Positions 27,454 through 38,075 of a stretch of 64,000 bases of DNA are shown here, one piece after another. Source of the DNA: an uncultured Serinicoccus sp. (GTDB lineage Bacteria; Actinomycetota; Actinomycetes; Actinomycetales; Dermatophilaceae); the NCBI RefSeq assembly GCF_947487915.1, contig NZ_CANKYH010000001.1, positions 248,001-312,000 on the forward strand, written 5' to 3'. The notes beneath the pieces were generated by a model that saw only the letters and a list, made by a program, of their open reading frames with translations, did not search any database and had not been told where the DNA came from. The first letter of the stretch is position 1. Each line of letters begins with the position of its first letter. The position numbers were made by a program, and so were the translations under genes.

Positions 27454-27888
27454 TCACATGAGTCCGGGGACCACCTCCTCGGACAGGTCGGCGAAGGAGT
27501 CCTCGTGCTCCTCGGTGTAGGCCGCCCAGGCCCGGGAGTCCCAGACCTCCAGCCGGTTGCCCGCCCCGATGACGGTGCACTCCCCGGTCAGGCCGGCGTA
27601 GGAGCGCAGCAGCGGCGGCACGGTGACCCGGCCCTGCTTGTCCGGGATCTCGTCCGAGGCGCCGGACAGGAAGAACCGCTGGTAGTCGCGGACCGTCTTG
27701 GAGGAGGTGGGGCTGTCCTGCCACTGCTGGACGAGGCGCTCGAAGTCGGCCTGGGTGAAGACGTAGAGGCAGTGCTCCTGTCCTCGCGTGATGACGAGCC
27801 CTCCGGCCAGCCGCTCGCGGAACTTGGCCGGCAGGATCATCCGGCCCTTGTCGTCGAGGCGGGGCGTGTAGGTGCCGAGGAAGAGCAC
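27454..27888 (-). CDS. mraZ: Transcriptional regulator MraZ
   Basis: First gene of the dcw cluster, 144 residues. Two AbrB-like SpoVT-MraZ domains are seen: '[20 protein letters not shown]' (about 7-26) and '[20 protein letters not shown]' (about 79-98), each with the D-x-K/Q-GR core. MraZ forms rings that bind direct repeats upstream of its own gene and dampen the operon. It starts at GTG. Three matching GTGGRG repeats lie 42-67 bases upstream. Confidence 0.95.
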   Translation of the reverse strand: MLFLGTYTPRLDDKGRMILPAKFRERLAGGLVITRGQEHCLYVFTQADFERLVQQWQDSPTSSKTVRDYQRFFLSGASDEIPDKQGRVTVPPLLRSYAGLTGECTVIGAGNRLEVWDSRAWAAYTEEHEDSFADLSEEVVPGLM

Positions 27889-28262
27889 GTCACCACCCCT
27901 TCGGTCGATCGGCTGGTGTCTCCAAGTGCCCCCACTCTACTCCACTTTGCCCCACCAAGGCCACCAAACCGGACTCATCGTGCCACATTCTTCGACAACA
28001 TCGCAGGTCAGACCGGGTGGTGCGCCGTGGAGCGCAGACCGGCCAGTCTCGGCCTCCACAGCGCGAGCCGGACGCCGCCCCGCGCCGGGCCGACGGCATC
28101 GTCCCAGGTCAGGGCGCCACACCGGACGTCCTGCCGGCGGCCGGGATCGCCGGGGCGCCCCGGAGTCGGCGGCGGTGGGGCGAAGTGGAGGACCGGGGTT
28201 CCGACGGCTCCCGGTGCGGGACGGCGACGCGGCTCGGCGTGACGTTTGGCAAGATCGGGGTC
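27889..28262. promoter_or_regulatory. Divergent intergenic region mraZ / moxR
   Basis: A 374-base gap between two divergent operons. Apart from the MraZ box near mraZ and AT-richer sequence at about 27960-28010, I see no gene or RNA in it. Promoters for both directions must lie here, but no convincing -35/-10 pair could be picked by eye. The right half (28020-28250) is very GC-rich and featureless. Confidence 0.6.
27926..27955 (-). promoter_or_regulatory. MraZ-binding repeats (MraZ box)
   Basis: On the minus strand three direct repeats GTGGGG, GTGGAG and GTGGGG start at 27955, 27945 and 27935, exactly ten bases apart, in front of mraZ. This is the spacing and sequence class that MraZ rings bind in other bacteria (TGGGA/TGGAG-type repeats). 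A weaker fourth element, TTGGAG, continues the phase at about 27925. A possible -10 (TAGAGT, 27939-27934) overlaps the repeats, so binding would block transcription. Confidence 0.8.
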
Positions 28263-29240
28263 ATGTCTGCCATCTCGCCCGCGCCCGACACCGTCGACCT
28301 GGAGGCCGTGCGGTCCGTCGCCGGCGCGGTGCACCGGGCCATCGCGACCGTCATCGAGGGCAAGGACGACGCGGTCGCCACCGCGGTGACGGCCCTGCTG
28401 GCCGAGGGCCACCTCCTGGTCGAGGACGTCCCGGGCGTGGGCAAGACCATGCTGGCCAAGGCCTTGGCGCGGGCCATCGACTGCCGGGTAAGCCGGGTGC
28501 AGTTCACCCCCGACCTGCTGCCCAGCGACATCACCGGGGTCAGCGTCTTCAACCAGGACACCCGCGAGTTCGAGTTCCGCCGCGGGGCCGTCTTCGCCAA
28601 CGTCGTCGTGGGGGACGAGATCAACCGCGCCTCGCCCAAGACGCAGTCGGCGTTGCTGGAGGCCATGGAGGAGCGTCAGGTCACGGTCGACGGACAGACC
28701 TACCCGCTGCCGCGGCCCTTCCTCGTCATGGCCACGCAGAACCCCATCGAGATGGAGGGCACCTACCCCCTGCCCGAGGCCCAGCGGGACCGCTTCATGG
28801 CCCGCATCTCCATGGGGTACCCGTCGGCGAGCTCGGAGATGACGATGCTCGAGACGCACGGGTCGGTCAGCCCCCTGGAGGGTCTGCACGCCGTCACGAC
28901 GGCAGCCGACGTGGAGCAGCAGATCGACAACGTCCGCGGGCTGCACATCTCCGCGGCGCTGCGACAGTATGTCGTGGAGCTCATGTCGGCCTCCCGGGCG
29001 CACCGCATGCTGCGGCTGGGGGCCTCCCCCCGGGCCGGGCTGCAGCTGCTCCGCGCCGCGCGCGCCCACGCCGCGCTGGCCGGCCGCGACCACGTCCTCC
29101 CCGAGGACGTGCAGGCGATGTCGGTGCCGGTGCTCGCCCACCGTGTGCTCCCGACCGGGGAGGCCTCGCTGGCCCACCGCAGCACCGCCGACATCGTCCG
29201 CGACCTCCTCGAGCGCACCACCGTCCCCTCCGGCCGATGA
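28263..29240 (+). CDS. MoxR-family AAA+ ATPase
   Basis: A 325-residue MoxR ATPase, a chaperone-like AAA+ protein usually paired with a DUF58 and, often, VWA proteins. Walker A is VPGVGKTML (Lys61), Walker B is 'VVVGDEINRASPKTQSALLE' and sensor 1 is 'VMATQNPIEMEGTYPLPEAQ'. The ATG at 28263 begins just before the conserved domain. It is followed by a DUF58 gene 16 bases later and a transglutaminase-like membrane protein, the common three-gene actinobacterial set. The partner substrate is unknown. Confidence 0.92.
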   Translation: MSAISPAPDTVDLEAVRSVAGAVHRAIATVIEGKDDAVATAVTALLAEGHLLVEDVPGVGKTMLAKALARAIDCRVSRVQFTPDLLPSDITGVSVFNQDTREFEFRRGAVFANVVVGDEINRASPKTQSALLEAMEERQVTVDGQTYPLPRPFLVMATQNPIEMEGTYPLPEAQRDRFMARISMGYPSASSEMTMLETHGSVSPLEGLHAVTTAADVEQQIDNVRGLHISAALRQYVVELMSASRAHRMLRLGASPRAGLQLLRAARAHAALAGRDHVLPEDVQAMSVPVLAHRVLPTGEASLAHRSTADIVRDLLERTTVPSGR

Positions 29241-29256
29241 GGCTGGACCGCCACCG

Positions 29257-30501
29257 ATGACGCACGCCACCGGCCCGTGGGGAGCGCTGACGACGAGGGG
29301 CAAGGCGTTCCTCGTCCTCGGCCTGCTCATGGTCGGCGCGGGCACCGTCCTGGGCTACGAGGACGTCACCCGCATCGGGCTGGCCCTCGTGGCCCTGCCC
29401 GTGCTCGTGCTCATCCTCATGCCCCGCCGCCCCCCACGCATGACCGTGACCCGTGAGGTCGACCCCCCGAGGCTCGTCCCCGAGGAGCGCGGGGAGGTCG
29501 AGGTGCGCTTCCGCAACCTCGGCCCCCGCTCCGCGGTCTACCTCGCCGAGGAGCATCTCGACTACCAGCTGGGCGACCGCCCGCGCTTCATCCTGCCTCG
29601 CATGGTCACCGGGGAGGAGCGGCGGCTGCGCTACACCGTCCGCTCCCGGCACCGCGGCGCCTACGCGCTGGGGCCGATCGTGCTCCGGCAGCGCGACCCC
29701 TTCGGCCTGACCTTCCGCACGCTGCAGCTGTCCTCGCGCACCGAGCTGCTGGTCCTGCCGCGCGTCGTCGGCCTGGGCCAGGACCGGATGCGCGGCAGCT
29801 CGCGCGGCAGCGAGGGCGAGCAGCCCCAGATGATCGCGCTGCACGGCGAGGACGACGTCAGCATCCGGACCTACCGCGACGGTGACGAGCTGCGCCGTGT
29901 CCACTGGCCGGCGACGGCGCACCGGGGCGAGCTCATGGTCCGCCAGGAGGACCGCCCGGCCCGTCGCCGGGCCGTGCTGCTGCTGGACTCCCGGGGGCAG
30001 GCCCACCCCGGCTCGGGGATGCGCCCGTCCTACGAGTGGTCGGTGAGCGCCCTGGCCTCGGTCGCGAGGCACCTCGTGGCCGACGGGTTCGTCGTCCACC
30101 TGCTCACCGACGCCGCCCTCCGGGACGGCACCGCCCAGCACCCCGTCGAGCTCGGCCCGGCGATGGACGCCCTCGCCCGGGTCCAGCCCGAGCCCGATAC
30201 TCGGCTCGACCGCCTCTCGGCCGCCGCCTCCTCCTTCAGCTCCGGCGGGGTGCTCCTCGTCGCCGCGGTCGTCGCGCACGACGACCGCGAGCTGCGGACC
30301 CTCGCCTCCATCCGCCAGCCCGGGTCCCGGGCGCTGGCCTTCGTCCTGGACCCGGCCCGCTTCGGCGGACCGACGACCGAGGACGCCCCCACCGGGGTCC
30401 TGGCCGAGGCCGGATGGCGCACGGTGACCGTGGGCCCGCACACCGGCATACCCGAGGCGTGGACCTCGCTGCGGGCCACCGCGGTCGGGAGGTCGGCGTG
30501 A
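29257..30501 (+). CDS. DUF58 domain-containing membrane protein
   Basis: A 414-residue protein with two adjacent N-terminal membrane helices (about 13-34 and 38-54), a beta-rich region, and the DUF58 core 'YRDGDELRRVHWPATAHRGE' (about 207-226) followed by a VWA-like fold. DUF58 proteins associate with MoxR ATPases. The start ATG at 29257 follows moxR by 16 bases and the stop overlaps the next gene (G-T-G-A), so the three genes form one operon. Confidence 0.88.
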   Translation: MTHATGPWGALTTRGKAFLVLGLLMVGAGTVLGYEDVTRIGLALVALPVLVLILMPRRPPRMTVTREVDPPRLVPEERGEVEVRFRNLGPRSAVYLAEEHLDYQLGDRPRFILPRMVTGEERRLRYTVRSRHRGAYALGPIVLRQRDPFGLTFRTLQLSSRTELLVLPRVVGLGQDRMRGSSRGSEGEQPQMIALHGEDDVSIRTYRDGDELRRVHWPATAHRGELMVRQEDRPARRRAVLLLDSRGQAHPGSGMRPSYEWSVSALASVARHLVADGFVVHLLTDAALRDGTAQHPVELGPAMDALARVQPEPDTRLDRLSAAASSFSSGGVLLVAAVVAHDDRELRTLASIRQPGSRALAFVLDPARFGGPTTEDAPTGVLAEAGWRTVTVGPHTGIPEAWTSLRATAVGRSA

Positions 30502-32819
30502 ACGACGACCGCGACTGGGTGGCCCGGGGCCTGTGGGCCGAGGGGCTGGTGGCAGCCCTCGCCACGCTGACCGTCGCGTGGCCGCTGACCGACCTGCTCC
30601 GGGAGGGCAGCTGGCTCGCCCCCGGCGTGACGATGGTGCTCCTCATCGCCCTCGGCGGCGCTGCGCTCCGCTCCATCGACACGCCGCCGACCCTGGTCGC
30701 GCTGGGCCAGCTCGCGCTCGGCCTCGGCGGGCTGGCCGTCATCTATCTGCAGGACACGCTGTGGCGTGGGGTGCTGCCCACCCGCGAGACGCTGGAGATG
30801 GTCGGCGCCCTGCTGACCCAGGCCGGCACCGTCCTGCAGACGTATGCCGCGCCGGCCCCGACCACCCAGGGCGTCTCCTTCCTCGTCGTCGCGGTCCTCA
30901 CCCTGACCGCGGTCTCGGTCGACTCGATGGGGGTGACCGGGCGCGCCCCGGCGAGCGCCGGCATACCCCTCGTCGCGGGGTTCCTGGTCTCGGTCTCCAA
31001 CACCGGGCAGGCCATGGAGCCGTGGTACTTCGCCGCCGTGCTCGTCATGTGGCTCCTCATGCTCGCCCAGCAGGGGCGTCGGCTGTCCCTCACCTGGCCC
31101 TCCGCGGGCCGGCGCGAGTCCCGTGGCGACAGCGACGTGTCCGAGGGTCCGCGCACCTACCGCGGCCTGGCCCAGCTGGTCGGAGCCCTCACCGTCGTGG
31201 CGGCCGTGCTGGGCGCCGCCTTCCTGCCGCACCTGCCACCGACCTTCTTCGGGGACGGGCTGGCCCGCAACCCGGACGCCCGCGACGTCGACGCCGATGC
31301 CGGTGACGTCTCCTTCACCGAGACCATGGACCCGGGTCAGGACCTGCGCAACCAGTCGCAGGCGCCGGTCCTGACCTACCGCACCAACGCCATCAGCCTG
31401 CAGCCGCTGCGCGTCACCGCCACCGAACGCTTCGAGGACGGCCGGTGGGTCGCTCCCGAGCGCCTCACCTCCGCGCTCCTGCCCCAGGGAGCACCGATCC
31501 CCGACCCGCCGGGGCTCGGTCAGGGCGTACCGGTCGGCGAGTCGGAGTTCCAGGTCCTCGACAACGTGCTGGAGCCGCCCCACCTGGCCGTCCCTCCCCT
31601 GCTCACCGCGCTGGAGCTGGAGGGTGCCGGTTACCGCTACGACCCCCAGGACGCCACCGTGGTGCTGCAGGGCCAGAGCTCGCGCTACGACGCGACCTAC
31701 CTCACCATCGACGTGGGGGGCCAGCTCCCGGACGGCGTCGGCGACCAGCCGGCGTCGGCCGGCGACTTCGACGAGGACCTGCTGGCCGTGGACGAGGTCT
31801 CGCGGGCGGCGGTCTCCGCGCTCGCCGACGAGGTGGTCGGCGAGGAGGACAACGCGCTGCAGGCGGCCGTCCTCATCCAGGGGCACCTGCGCAGCGACGG
31901 CGACTACCAGTACTCCCTGGAGCTGGAGCCCGCCGCCGAGGCCGGGGCCGACGACCCGATCGGCGGGTTCCTCGAGACCCGGCAGGGCTACTGCGTCCAG
32001 TTCGCGACGGCGATGGTGATGATGGCCCGGCACGAGGGCATCCCCGCGCGCATGGCCGTCGGCTTCCTCCCCGGCACCCCGCAGCAGGACGGGTCCCGGC
32101 AGATCATCGCCGCCGACGCGCACACCTGGCCCGAGCTGTGGATCGACGGCCTGGGGTGGACCCGCTTCGAGCCGACCCCGGGCGTCCGCGCCGGCACCCC
32201 GCCGGCGTACGCCCGGTCCACCGACGAGGGTGACGCCGCCCCCAGCACCTCCGAGGTGCCCCAGGAGCTCACCCCCACCCCCGAGCCCACGGCGGCGCCC
32301 GCTCCGGGCGACCCCACCCTGCTGGACCGGCTGGGCGACCTCCTCCCGACCCTGCTGCGCGCGCTGCTGGCGCTGCTGGCGCTCGGGGCGCTCGCGGCGG
32401 TGCTGCCCTGGGCCGGCCGCCGGCACCGCGAGGCCGGCGTGCGCGCGGCCACCACGGCGTCCGAGCGCATCGAGGGCGAGTGGCAACTGCTCACCCGGTC
32501 GCTGAGCGACCTGGGCGTCGCCACGCCGCCGGAGCGCAGCCCTCGCAGCATGCGCCGGCACTACCTCGGCGGCACCACGATGGAGGACACCGGTGACCGC
32601 GCGCTGGGACGGGCGGTGGCCACCCTCGAACGCTCCCGGTATGCCGCTCCCGGCGCCCTCGGCGAGGCCGAGGCGCACCAGATGAGCGAGGACGTGCGCA
32701 CCGTGGTGGACGAGGTACGGCATACCTCCCCCTGGAACCAGCGCGTCAACGCCGCCCTGCTCCCGGGCAGCGGGGTGGCCGGGGTGCGCGAGGGCGTGCG
32801 GCGCCTCCTGCGCCGCTGA
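30498..32819 (+). CDS. Transglutaminase-like membrane protein (TgpA-type)
   Basis: A 773-residue protein with about six N-terminal membrane helices (1-230), an extracytoplasmic transglutaminase-like domain and a C-terminal helix (about 618-637) before a cytoplasmic tail. The catalytic triad is visible: Cys499 in 'RQGYCVQFATAMVMMARHEG', His in 'ADAHTWPELWIDG' and an Asp nearby. DUF3488/DUF4129-like regions surround it. Such proteins with MoxR and DUF58 are found widely in actinobacteria, and some act on cell-surface proteins; the substrate is unknown. GTG start, 4-base overlap with DUF58 gene. Confidence 0.88.
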   Translation: MNDDRDWVARGLWAEGLVAALATLTVAWPLTDLLREGSWLAPGVTMVLLIALGGAALRSIDTPPTLVALGQLALGLGGLAVIYLQDTLWRGVLPTRETLEMVGALLTQAGTVLQTYAAPAPTTQGVSFLVVAVLTLTAVSVDSMGVTGRAPASAGIPLVAGFLVSVSNTGQAMEPWYFAAVLVMWLLMLAQQGRRLSLTWPSAGRRESRGDSDVSEGPRTYRGLAQLVGALTVVAAVLGAAFLPHLPPTFFGDGLARNPDARDVDADAGDVSFTETMDPGQDLRNQSQAPVLTYRTNAISLQPLRVTATERFEDGRWVAPERLTSALLPQGAPIPDPPGLGQGVPVGESEFQVLDNVLEPPHLAVPPLLTALELEGAGYRYDPQDATVVLQGQSSRYDATYLTIDVGGQLPDGVGDQPASAGDFDEDLLAVDEVSRAAVSALADEVVGEEDNALQAAVLIQGHLRSDGDYQYSLELEPAAEAGADDPIGGFLETRQGYCVQFATAMVMMARHEGIPARMAVGFLPGTPQQDGSRQIIAADAHTWPELWIDGLGWTRFEPTPGVRAGTPPAYARSTDEGDAAPSTSEVPQELTPTPEPTAAPAPGDPTLLDRLGDLLPTLLRALLALLALGALAAVLPWAGRRHREAGVRAATTASERIEGEWQLLTRSLSDLGVATPPERSPRSMRRHYLGGTTMEDTGDRALGRAVATLERSRYAAPGALGEAEAHQMSEDVRTVVDEVRHTSPWNQRVNAALLPGSGVAGVREGVRRLLRR

Positions 32820-32886
32820 CCCGCCGGCCGGTGCGTCGGGTCCGCGGGGTGGCGTCCGGCACCCGGAGACGACAGAGTGGTGACCC

Positions 32887-34320
32887 ATGACCGCACCCCT
32901 GACCGTCGTCCTGTTCGGAGCCACCGGAGACCTCGCCCGGCGCAAGCTCATCCCGGGCGTGCTGCACCTCTTCCTGTCCGGTCTCGTCGACGACCTGCGG
33001 GTGGTCGGGACCTCGCTCGACGACATGTCGGTCGACGACTTCCGCGACCTGGCGATGGAGGCTGTGCAGGAGTTCAGCGTGCGGGAGTGCGAGGACTCGG
33101 CCCTGCGCGACTTCGTCCAGCACCTGGACTACGTGCCCGGTTCGGAGGGGCCGGAGGCGCTGCGCGCGGCGGTCGACCGCTCCGAGGAGCAGCTGAGGGG
33201 CGACGAGCCGCTGCGCCTGCACTACCTCTCGGTCCCGCCGAGGGCGGCCCTCAAGGCGGTGGGCACCATCGCCTCGGCCGGGCTGGTGGAACGCAGCCGC
33301 ATCATCATGGAGAAGCCCTTCGGCACCGACCACGGCTCCGCCGTCGAGCTCAACGCCCAGCTGCACGAGGTGTTCGACGAGGACCAGATCTTCCGTATCG
33401 ACCACTTCCTCGGCAAGGAGCCGGCCCAGAACATCCTGGCCTTCCGTTTCGCCAACGGCCTGTTCGAACCGATCTGGCACCGCAACCACATCGACCACAT
33501 CCAGATCGACGTGCCGGAGACCTTGGGGCTCTCCCAGCGCGGGGACTTCTACGAGCAGACCGGCGCCTTCCGCGACATGGTCGTCACCCACCTGTTCCAG
33601 ATCCTGGCCTTCACCGCCATGGAGCCGCCCACCTCCCTGGAGCCGCTGGCGATCAGCCGGGAGAAGAACAAGGTCTTCCGTTCCATGCTGCCGCTGGAGC
33701 CCAGCGACGTCGTGCGGGGCCAGTACGTCGGCTACCGGGACGAGCCCGGGGTGAGCGAGGACAGCCAGACCGAGACCTTCGTGGCGCTCAAGTGCTTCGT
33801 GGACAACTGGCGCTGGGCGGGGGTGCCGTTCTACCTGCGGACGGGCAAGCAGCTGGCCGAGGGCGCGCGCATCATCTCCATCGCGTTCCGGGAGCCGCCG
33901 CAGTCGATGTTCCCCCCGGGGTCGGGTGTCGGCGACCACGGACCCGACCATCTGACCTTCGACCTCGCCGACCGGGCCCGGATGTCGTTGAGCTTCTACG
34001 GCAAGCGGCCCGGCCCGGGGATGAAGCTGGACAAGCTGTCGATGCAGTTCTCCATGCAGGACACCGACTGGGCCGGCGGCGTGCTGGAGGCCTACGAACG
34101 GCTCATCTACGACGCCGCGCGGGGCGACCGCACGCTGTTCGTGTCCGCCTCGGGCATCGAGCGGCTCTGGGAGATCAGCCAGCCGCTGCTGGACAACGCA
34201 CCCGTGGTCCGGCCCTACCAGCAGGGGTCGTGGGGCCCGAACCAGATCCACCAGCTCATCACCCCGTTCACCTGGCGGCTGCCCTTCGAGCGGCAGTGGC
34301 GCGAGTCCGGGCAGCGCTGA
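32887..34320 (+). CDS. zwf: Glucose-6-phosphate 1-dehydrogenase
   Basis: Oxidises glucose-6-phosphate to 6-phosphogluconolactone, reducing NADP, the first step of the oxidative pentose phosphate pathway. 477 residues, normal length. The coenzyme motif 'VVLFGATGDLARRKLIPG' (about 7-24), the substrate-binding 'MEKPFGTDHGSAVELN' and the active-site motif RIDHFLGKE (170-178) are intact. It stands alone here, without opcA, tal, tkt or devB nearby, and is convergent with sigA. Many actinobacteria have a second zwf in a pentose phosphate operon; this may be an extra copy. Confidence 0.95.
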   Translation: MTAPLTVVLFGATGDLARRKLIPGVLHLFLSGLVDDLRVVGTSLDDMSVDDFRDLAMEAVQEFSVRECEDSALRDFVQHLDYVPGSEGPEALRAAVDRSEEQLRGDEPLRLHYLSVPPRAALKAVGTIASAGLVERSRIIMEKPFGTDHGSAVELNAQLHEVFDEDQIFRIDHFLGKEPAQNILAFRFANGLFEPIWHRNHIDHIQIDVPETLGLSQRGDFYEQTGAFRDMVVTHLFQILAFTAMEPPTSLEPLAISREKNKVFRSMLPLEPSDVVRGQYVGYRDEPGVSEDSQTETFVALKCFVDNWRWAGVPFYLRTGKQLAEGARIISIAFREPPQSMFPPGSGVGDHGPDHLTFDLADRARMSLSFYGKRPGPGMKLDKLSMQFSMQDTDWAGGVLEAYERLIYDAARGDRTLFVSASGIERLWEISQPLLDNAPVVRPYQQGSWGPNQIHQLITPFTWRLPFERQWRESGQR

Positions 34321-34326
34321 CGCCGC

Positions 34327-34365
34327 GAGCCCGACCCTCCGGCCGGTCGCCGGGTGGTCGGGCTC
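34327..34365. terminator. Bidirectional terminator between zwf and sigA
   Basis: GAGCCCGACC (34327-34336) pairs with GGTCGGGCTC (34356-34365) over a 19-base loop in the 69-base gap between two convergent genes. The right arm is repeated at 34371-34380, so alternative pairings exist. Position suits termination from either side. Confidence 0.6.
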
Positions 34366-34389
34366 GAGGTGGTCGGGCTCGGGGTCCGC

Positions 34390-36120
<1,731 letters not shown>

Positions 36121-36231
36121 GGGGTGGACCAACTCTCTGTGGGGCAGCAGGTGTAGCGCAGACGGGCATGAGGAACCCGACGCGGCTCAAGAAGTGGTGA
36201 GTGGTGCCGGGTGCGGCACGCGGCTCACACT

Positions 36232-36237
36232 ATTATA
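36232..36237 (-). promoter_or_regulatory. sigA promoter -10 element
   Basis: A perfect TATAAT on the minus strand, preceded by TTT, stands in an AT-rich patch (36229-36242) within otherwise GC-rich DNA, about 110 bases before the sigA start. The -35 region (TGTGCG at 17 bases) is poor, suggesting help from an activator such as a CarD/RbpA-type factor. A GTGCCG/CGGCAC stem lies in the leader. Confidence 0.6.
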
Positions 36238-36330
36238 AAACCTGGATGCCCCGGCGCACATTCCCCGGGGTGCGCGCAGCCCCTCCGGGGGCGGCCCGAT
36301 CGCGGGCGACGCCCGGGTTCGCGGCCCGGT

Positions 36331-36738
36331 TCAGTCGTTCTCGCCGGCCTTCACCGCGAGCACCGGGCACTGCGCCTCCAGGAGGATGCGCTGCGCGTTG
36401 GAGCCCAGGATGAGCTTGCCGATGGGGGTGCGTCGACGCAGTCCGATGACGATGAGGTCGGCGTCGCTGTCGCCCGCCACCTCGATGAGGTCCTCGGCCG
36501 GCTCGTTGCCCCGCGCGAGGGCGCGGACCTCGTGCTCGATCCCGGCATCGTCCAGCTCCTGGCCGACCGCGGCCAGCTCCTCCTCGAAGCGCCGCGCCTC
36601 GCCCGCGTCGAAGTCACGTCCGCCACGGTGGGAGTTGACGACGACGAGCTTCACCTTGCGCAGCAGCGCCTCGGTGCGGGCAGCGACCAGCGCCGCCCTG
36701 CCCTCGCGGGTCGGGATGTAGCCAACGATGATCGACAT
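36331..36738 (-). CDS. Universal stress protein (UspA family)
   Basis: A single-domain universal stress protein of 135 residues. Features: 'SIIVGYIPTREGRAALVAAR' at the start, a central helix, and the nucleotide-loop 'DLIVIGLRRRTPIGKLILGS' followed by 'AQRILLEAQCPVLAVK'. Family members bind ATP or AMP and respond to stress. It is 211 bases upstream of sigA on the same strand. The DUF4192 gene lies upstream, 45 bases away. Confidence 0.9.
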   Translation of the reverse strand: MSIIVGYIPTREGRAALVAARTEALLRKVKLVVVNSHRGGRDFDAGEARRFEEELAAVGQELDDAGIEHEVRALARGNEPAEDLIEVAGDSDADLIVIGLRRRTPIGKLILGSNAQRILLEAQCPVLAVKAGEND

Positions 36739-36783
36739 GAACAGCGCCCTCCTGCGTGATGAGATGTGCCGCGAGGCTACACC

Positions 36784-38013
36784 TCAGGCCGCCGGGCGCC
36801 CTCCTGAGCGTCCCCGGGCGCGTCGCTCGGCAGGACGCCCGGCCTGACGACCCGGCGCCGGGCGGGGCGGGCGCAGCCCGACCTCCAGCGCCCGCCGGAG
36901 CAGGCCGGCCAGCTGCGAGCCGGGGTCGACCTCGAGCGCGAGGTCGCACATCTCGTTGGCCACGGTCCCGTCGCCGCGGGTCCAGGCGACCATGGCCCCC
37001 AGGGTGAGCAGCGGGCCGCCGAGGCCGCGGGGCACCTGCGCGACCAGGGTGAGCAGCCGCTCCAGACCCTCCTGGTGGGCCGTCGTGGGCCAGGGCCGCA
37101 GGGCCCGGCTCGCCTCGACCAGCTCGCCGGGGACCGACGCGTCCTGCGCCCAGGGCAGGTCGGGCAGCCACCGGGCCAGCACGGCGTCCCGCACCCACCG
37201 GTCCTGCAGCACCACCGCCACCTGCGCACGCTGCCGGGCGTCCAGCGTGCTGCCCTCGTGGAGGCAGGCGTCCAGGTCGCTCAGCGCACGACCTTCGTCC
37301 AGCCGTTCGGGCGCGAGGTGGAGCAGGCGGAGCGAGACGTCCGTCGCCCGGGACGCCTCCTCGTCCCGGCGCCGCACGGACGCGGCGACAGCCCCTCGGG
37401 AGGGCAGCACGGCCCGACCGCTCAGGACGAGGTCGGCCGCGGCGGGGACGTCCGGCGCGGACGGCGCCGCCCGCCAGCCCCGCTCCTGCTCCAGCACGTC
37501 CTCGCCGTCGGCGACCACGGCGCACATCTGCCGCCCGGCGGCCGTGTCGCGGACGAGCACGAGGTCGTGCACGTGGCAGCCGGTGTCGTGGGCCAGCCCC
37601 CGGGACGCCGCCAGCAGCCCCGCCACGGCGGCCCGGTCGACCTCGCCGTCGGGGCCGGTGGGCAGGTCGTGGCCGAACACGGCCAGCAGGGTCGGGCCGC
37701 TCGATCCGTCCGCCGCCTGCTGCACCGCGTAGCGCAGCTGCTGCAGTCCGACGCCCAGGTCCGGCGTCGTCGGCAGGTCGAGGCGGCCGGCGAAGACCAT
37801 CTGGCCCAGCGTGCCCCGGGGGTCGAGCGCGAGCGCCACGACGACGATGCTGCGCTCGGGCCGGTAGCCGAGGAGGTGCGGGAGCACCGCCAGCAGCTGC
37901 CCGGCACCGCTGAGCCGCACCGGGGGGTCCGGGGCGTGCGAGGAGGTGGAGGTGGTGTCGGGTGCGGGGAGGTCGGGCTCCGGCGAGCGCCCCCCGGGCT
38001 CGTGGTTCGTCAT
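36784..38013 (-). CDS. DUF4192 domain-containing protein
   Basis: A 409-residue soluble protein. The family hallmark 'LLAVLPHLLGYRPERSIVVV' occurs near residue 40, and 'LLTLGAMVAWTRGDGTVANE' with 'DPGSQLAGLLRRALE' near the end. DUF4192 proteins are found almost only in actinobacteria and have no known function. The C-terminus is an Arg/Pro/Gly-rich tail. A consensus DnaA box lies 51 bases upstream of the start. Confidence 0.85.
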   Translation of the reverse strand: MTNHEPGGRSPEPDLPAPDTTSTSSHAPDPPVRLSGAGQLLAVLPHLLGYRPERSIVVVALALDPRGTLGQMVFAGRLDLPTTPDLGVGLQQLRYAVQQAADGSSGPTLLAVFGHDLPTGPDGEVDRAAVAGLLAASRGLAHDTGCHVHDLVLVRDTAAGRQMCAVVADGEDVLEQERGWRAAPSAPDVPAAADLVLSGRAVLPSRGAVAASVRRRDEEASRATDVSLRLLHLAPERLDEGRALSDLDACLHEGSTLDARQRAQVAVVLQDRWVRDAVLARWLPDLPWAQDASVPGELVEASRALRPWPTTAHQEGLERLLTLVAQVPRGLGGPLLTLGAMVAWTRGDGTVANEMCDLALEVDPGSQLAGLLRRALEVGLRPPRPAPGRQAGRPAERRARGRSGGRPAA

Positions 38014-38063
38014 ACCTCCAGCGTGCCGCGAGCGGGCCCGCCGTGGCGGACCCGCTCGCGATC

Positions 38064-38072
38064 TGTGGATAA
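38064..38072 (-). promoter_or_regulatory. Perfect DnaA-box-like site upstream of the DUF4192 gene
   Basis: TTATCCACA (minus-strand reading) is an exact match to the classical DnaA box, in the short gap between the EcsC-like gene's stop and the DUF4192 gene's start. A single box is not an origin; it could regulate the DUF4192 gene or be chance. At this GC content the sequence is unusually AT-rich for an intergenic site. Confidence 0.3.
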
Positions 38073-38075
38073 CTC

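Noticed and set aside
30030..33026. A 998-codon open frame antisense to the DUF58, transglutaminase and zwf genes
   Set aside because: It crosses three well-supported plus-strand genes and has the composition of a shadow frame.
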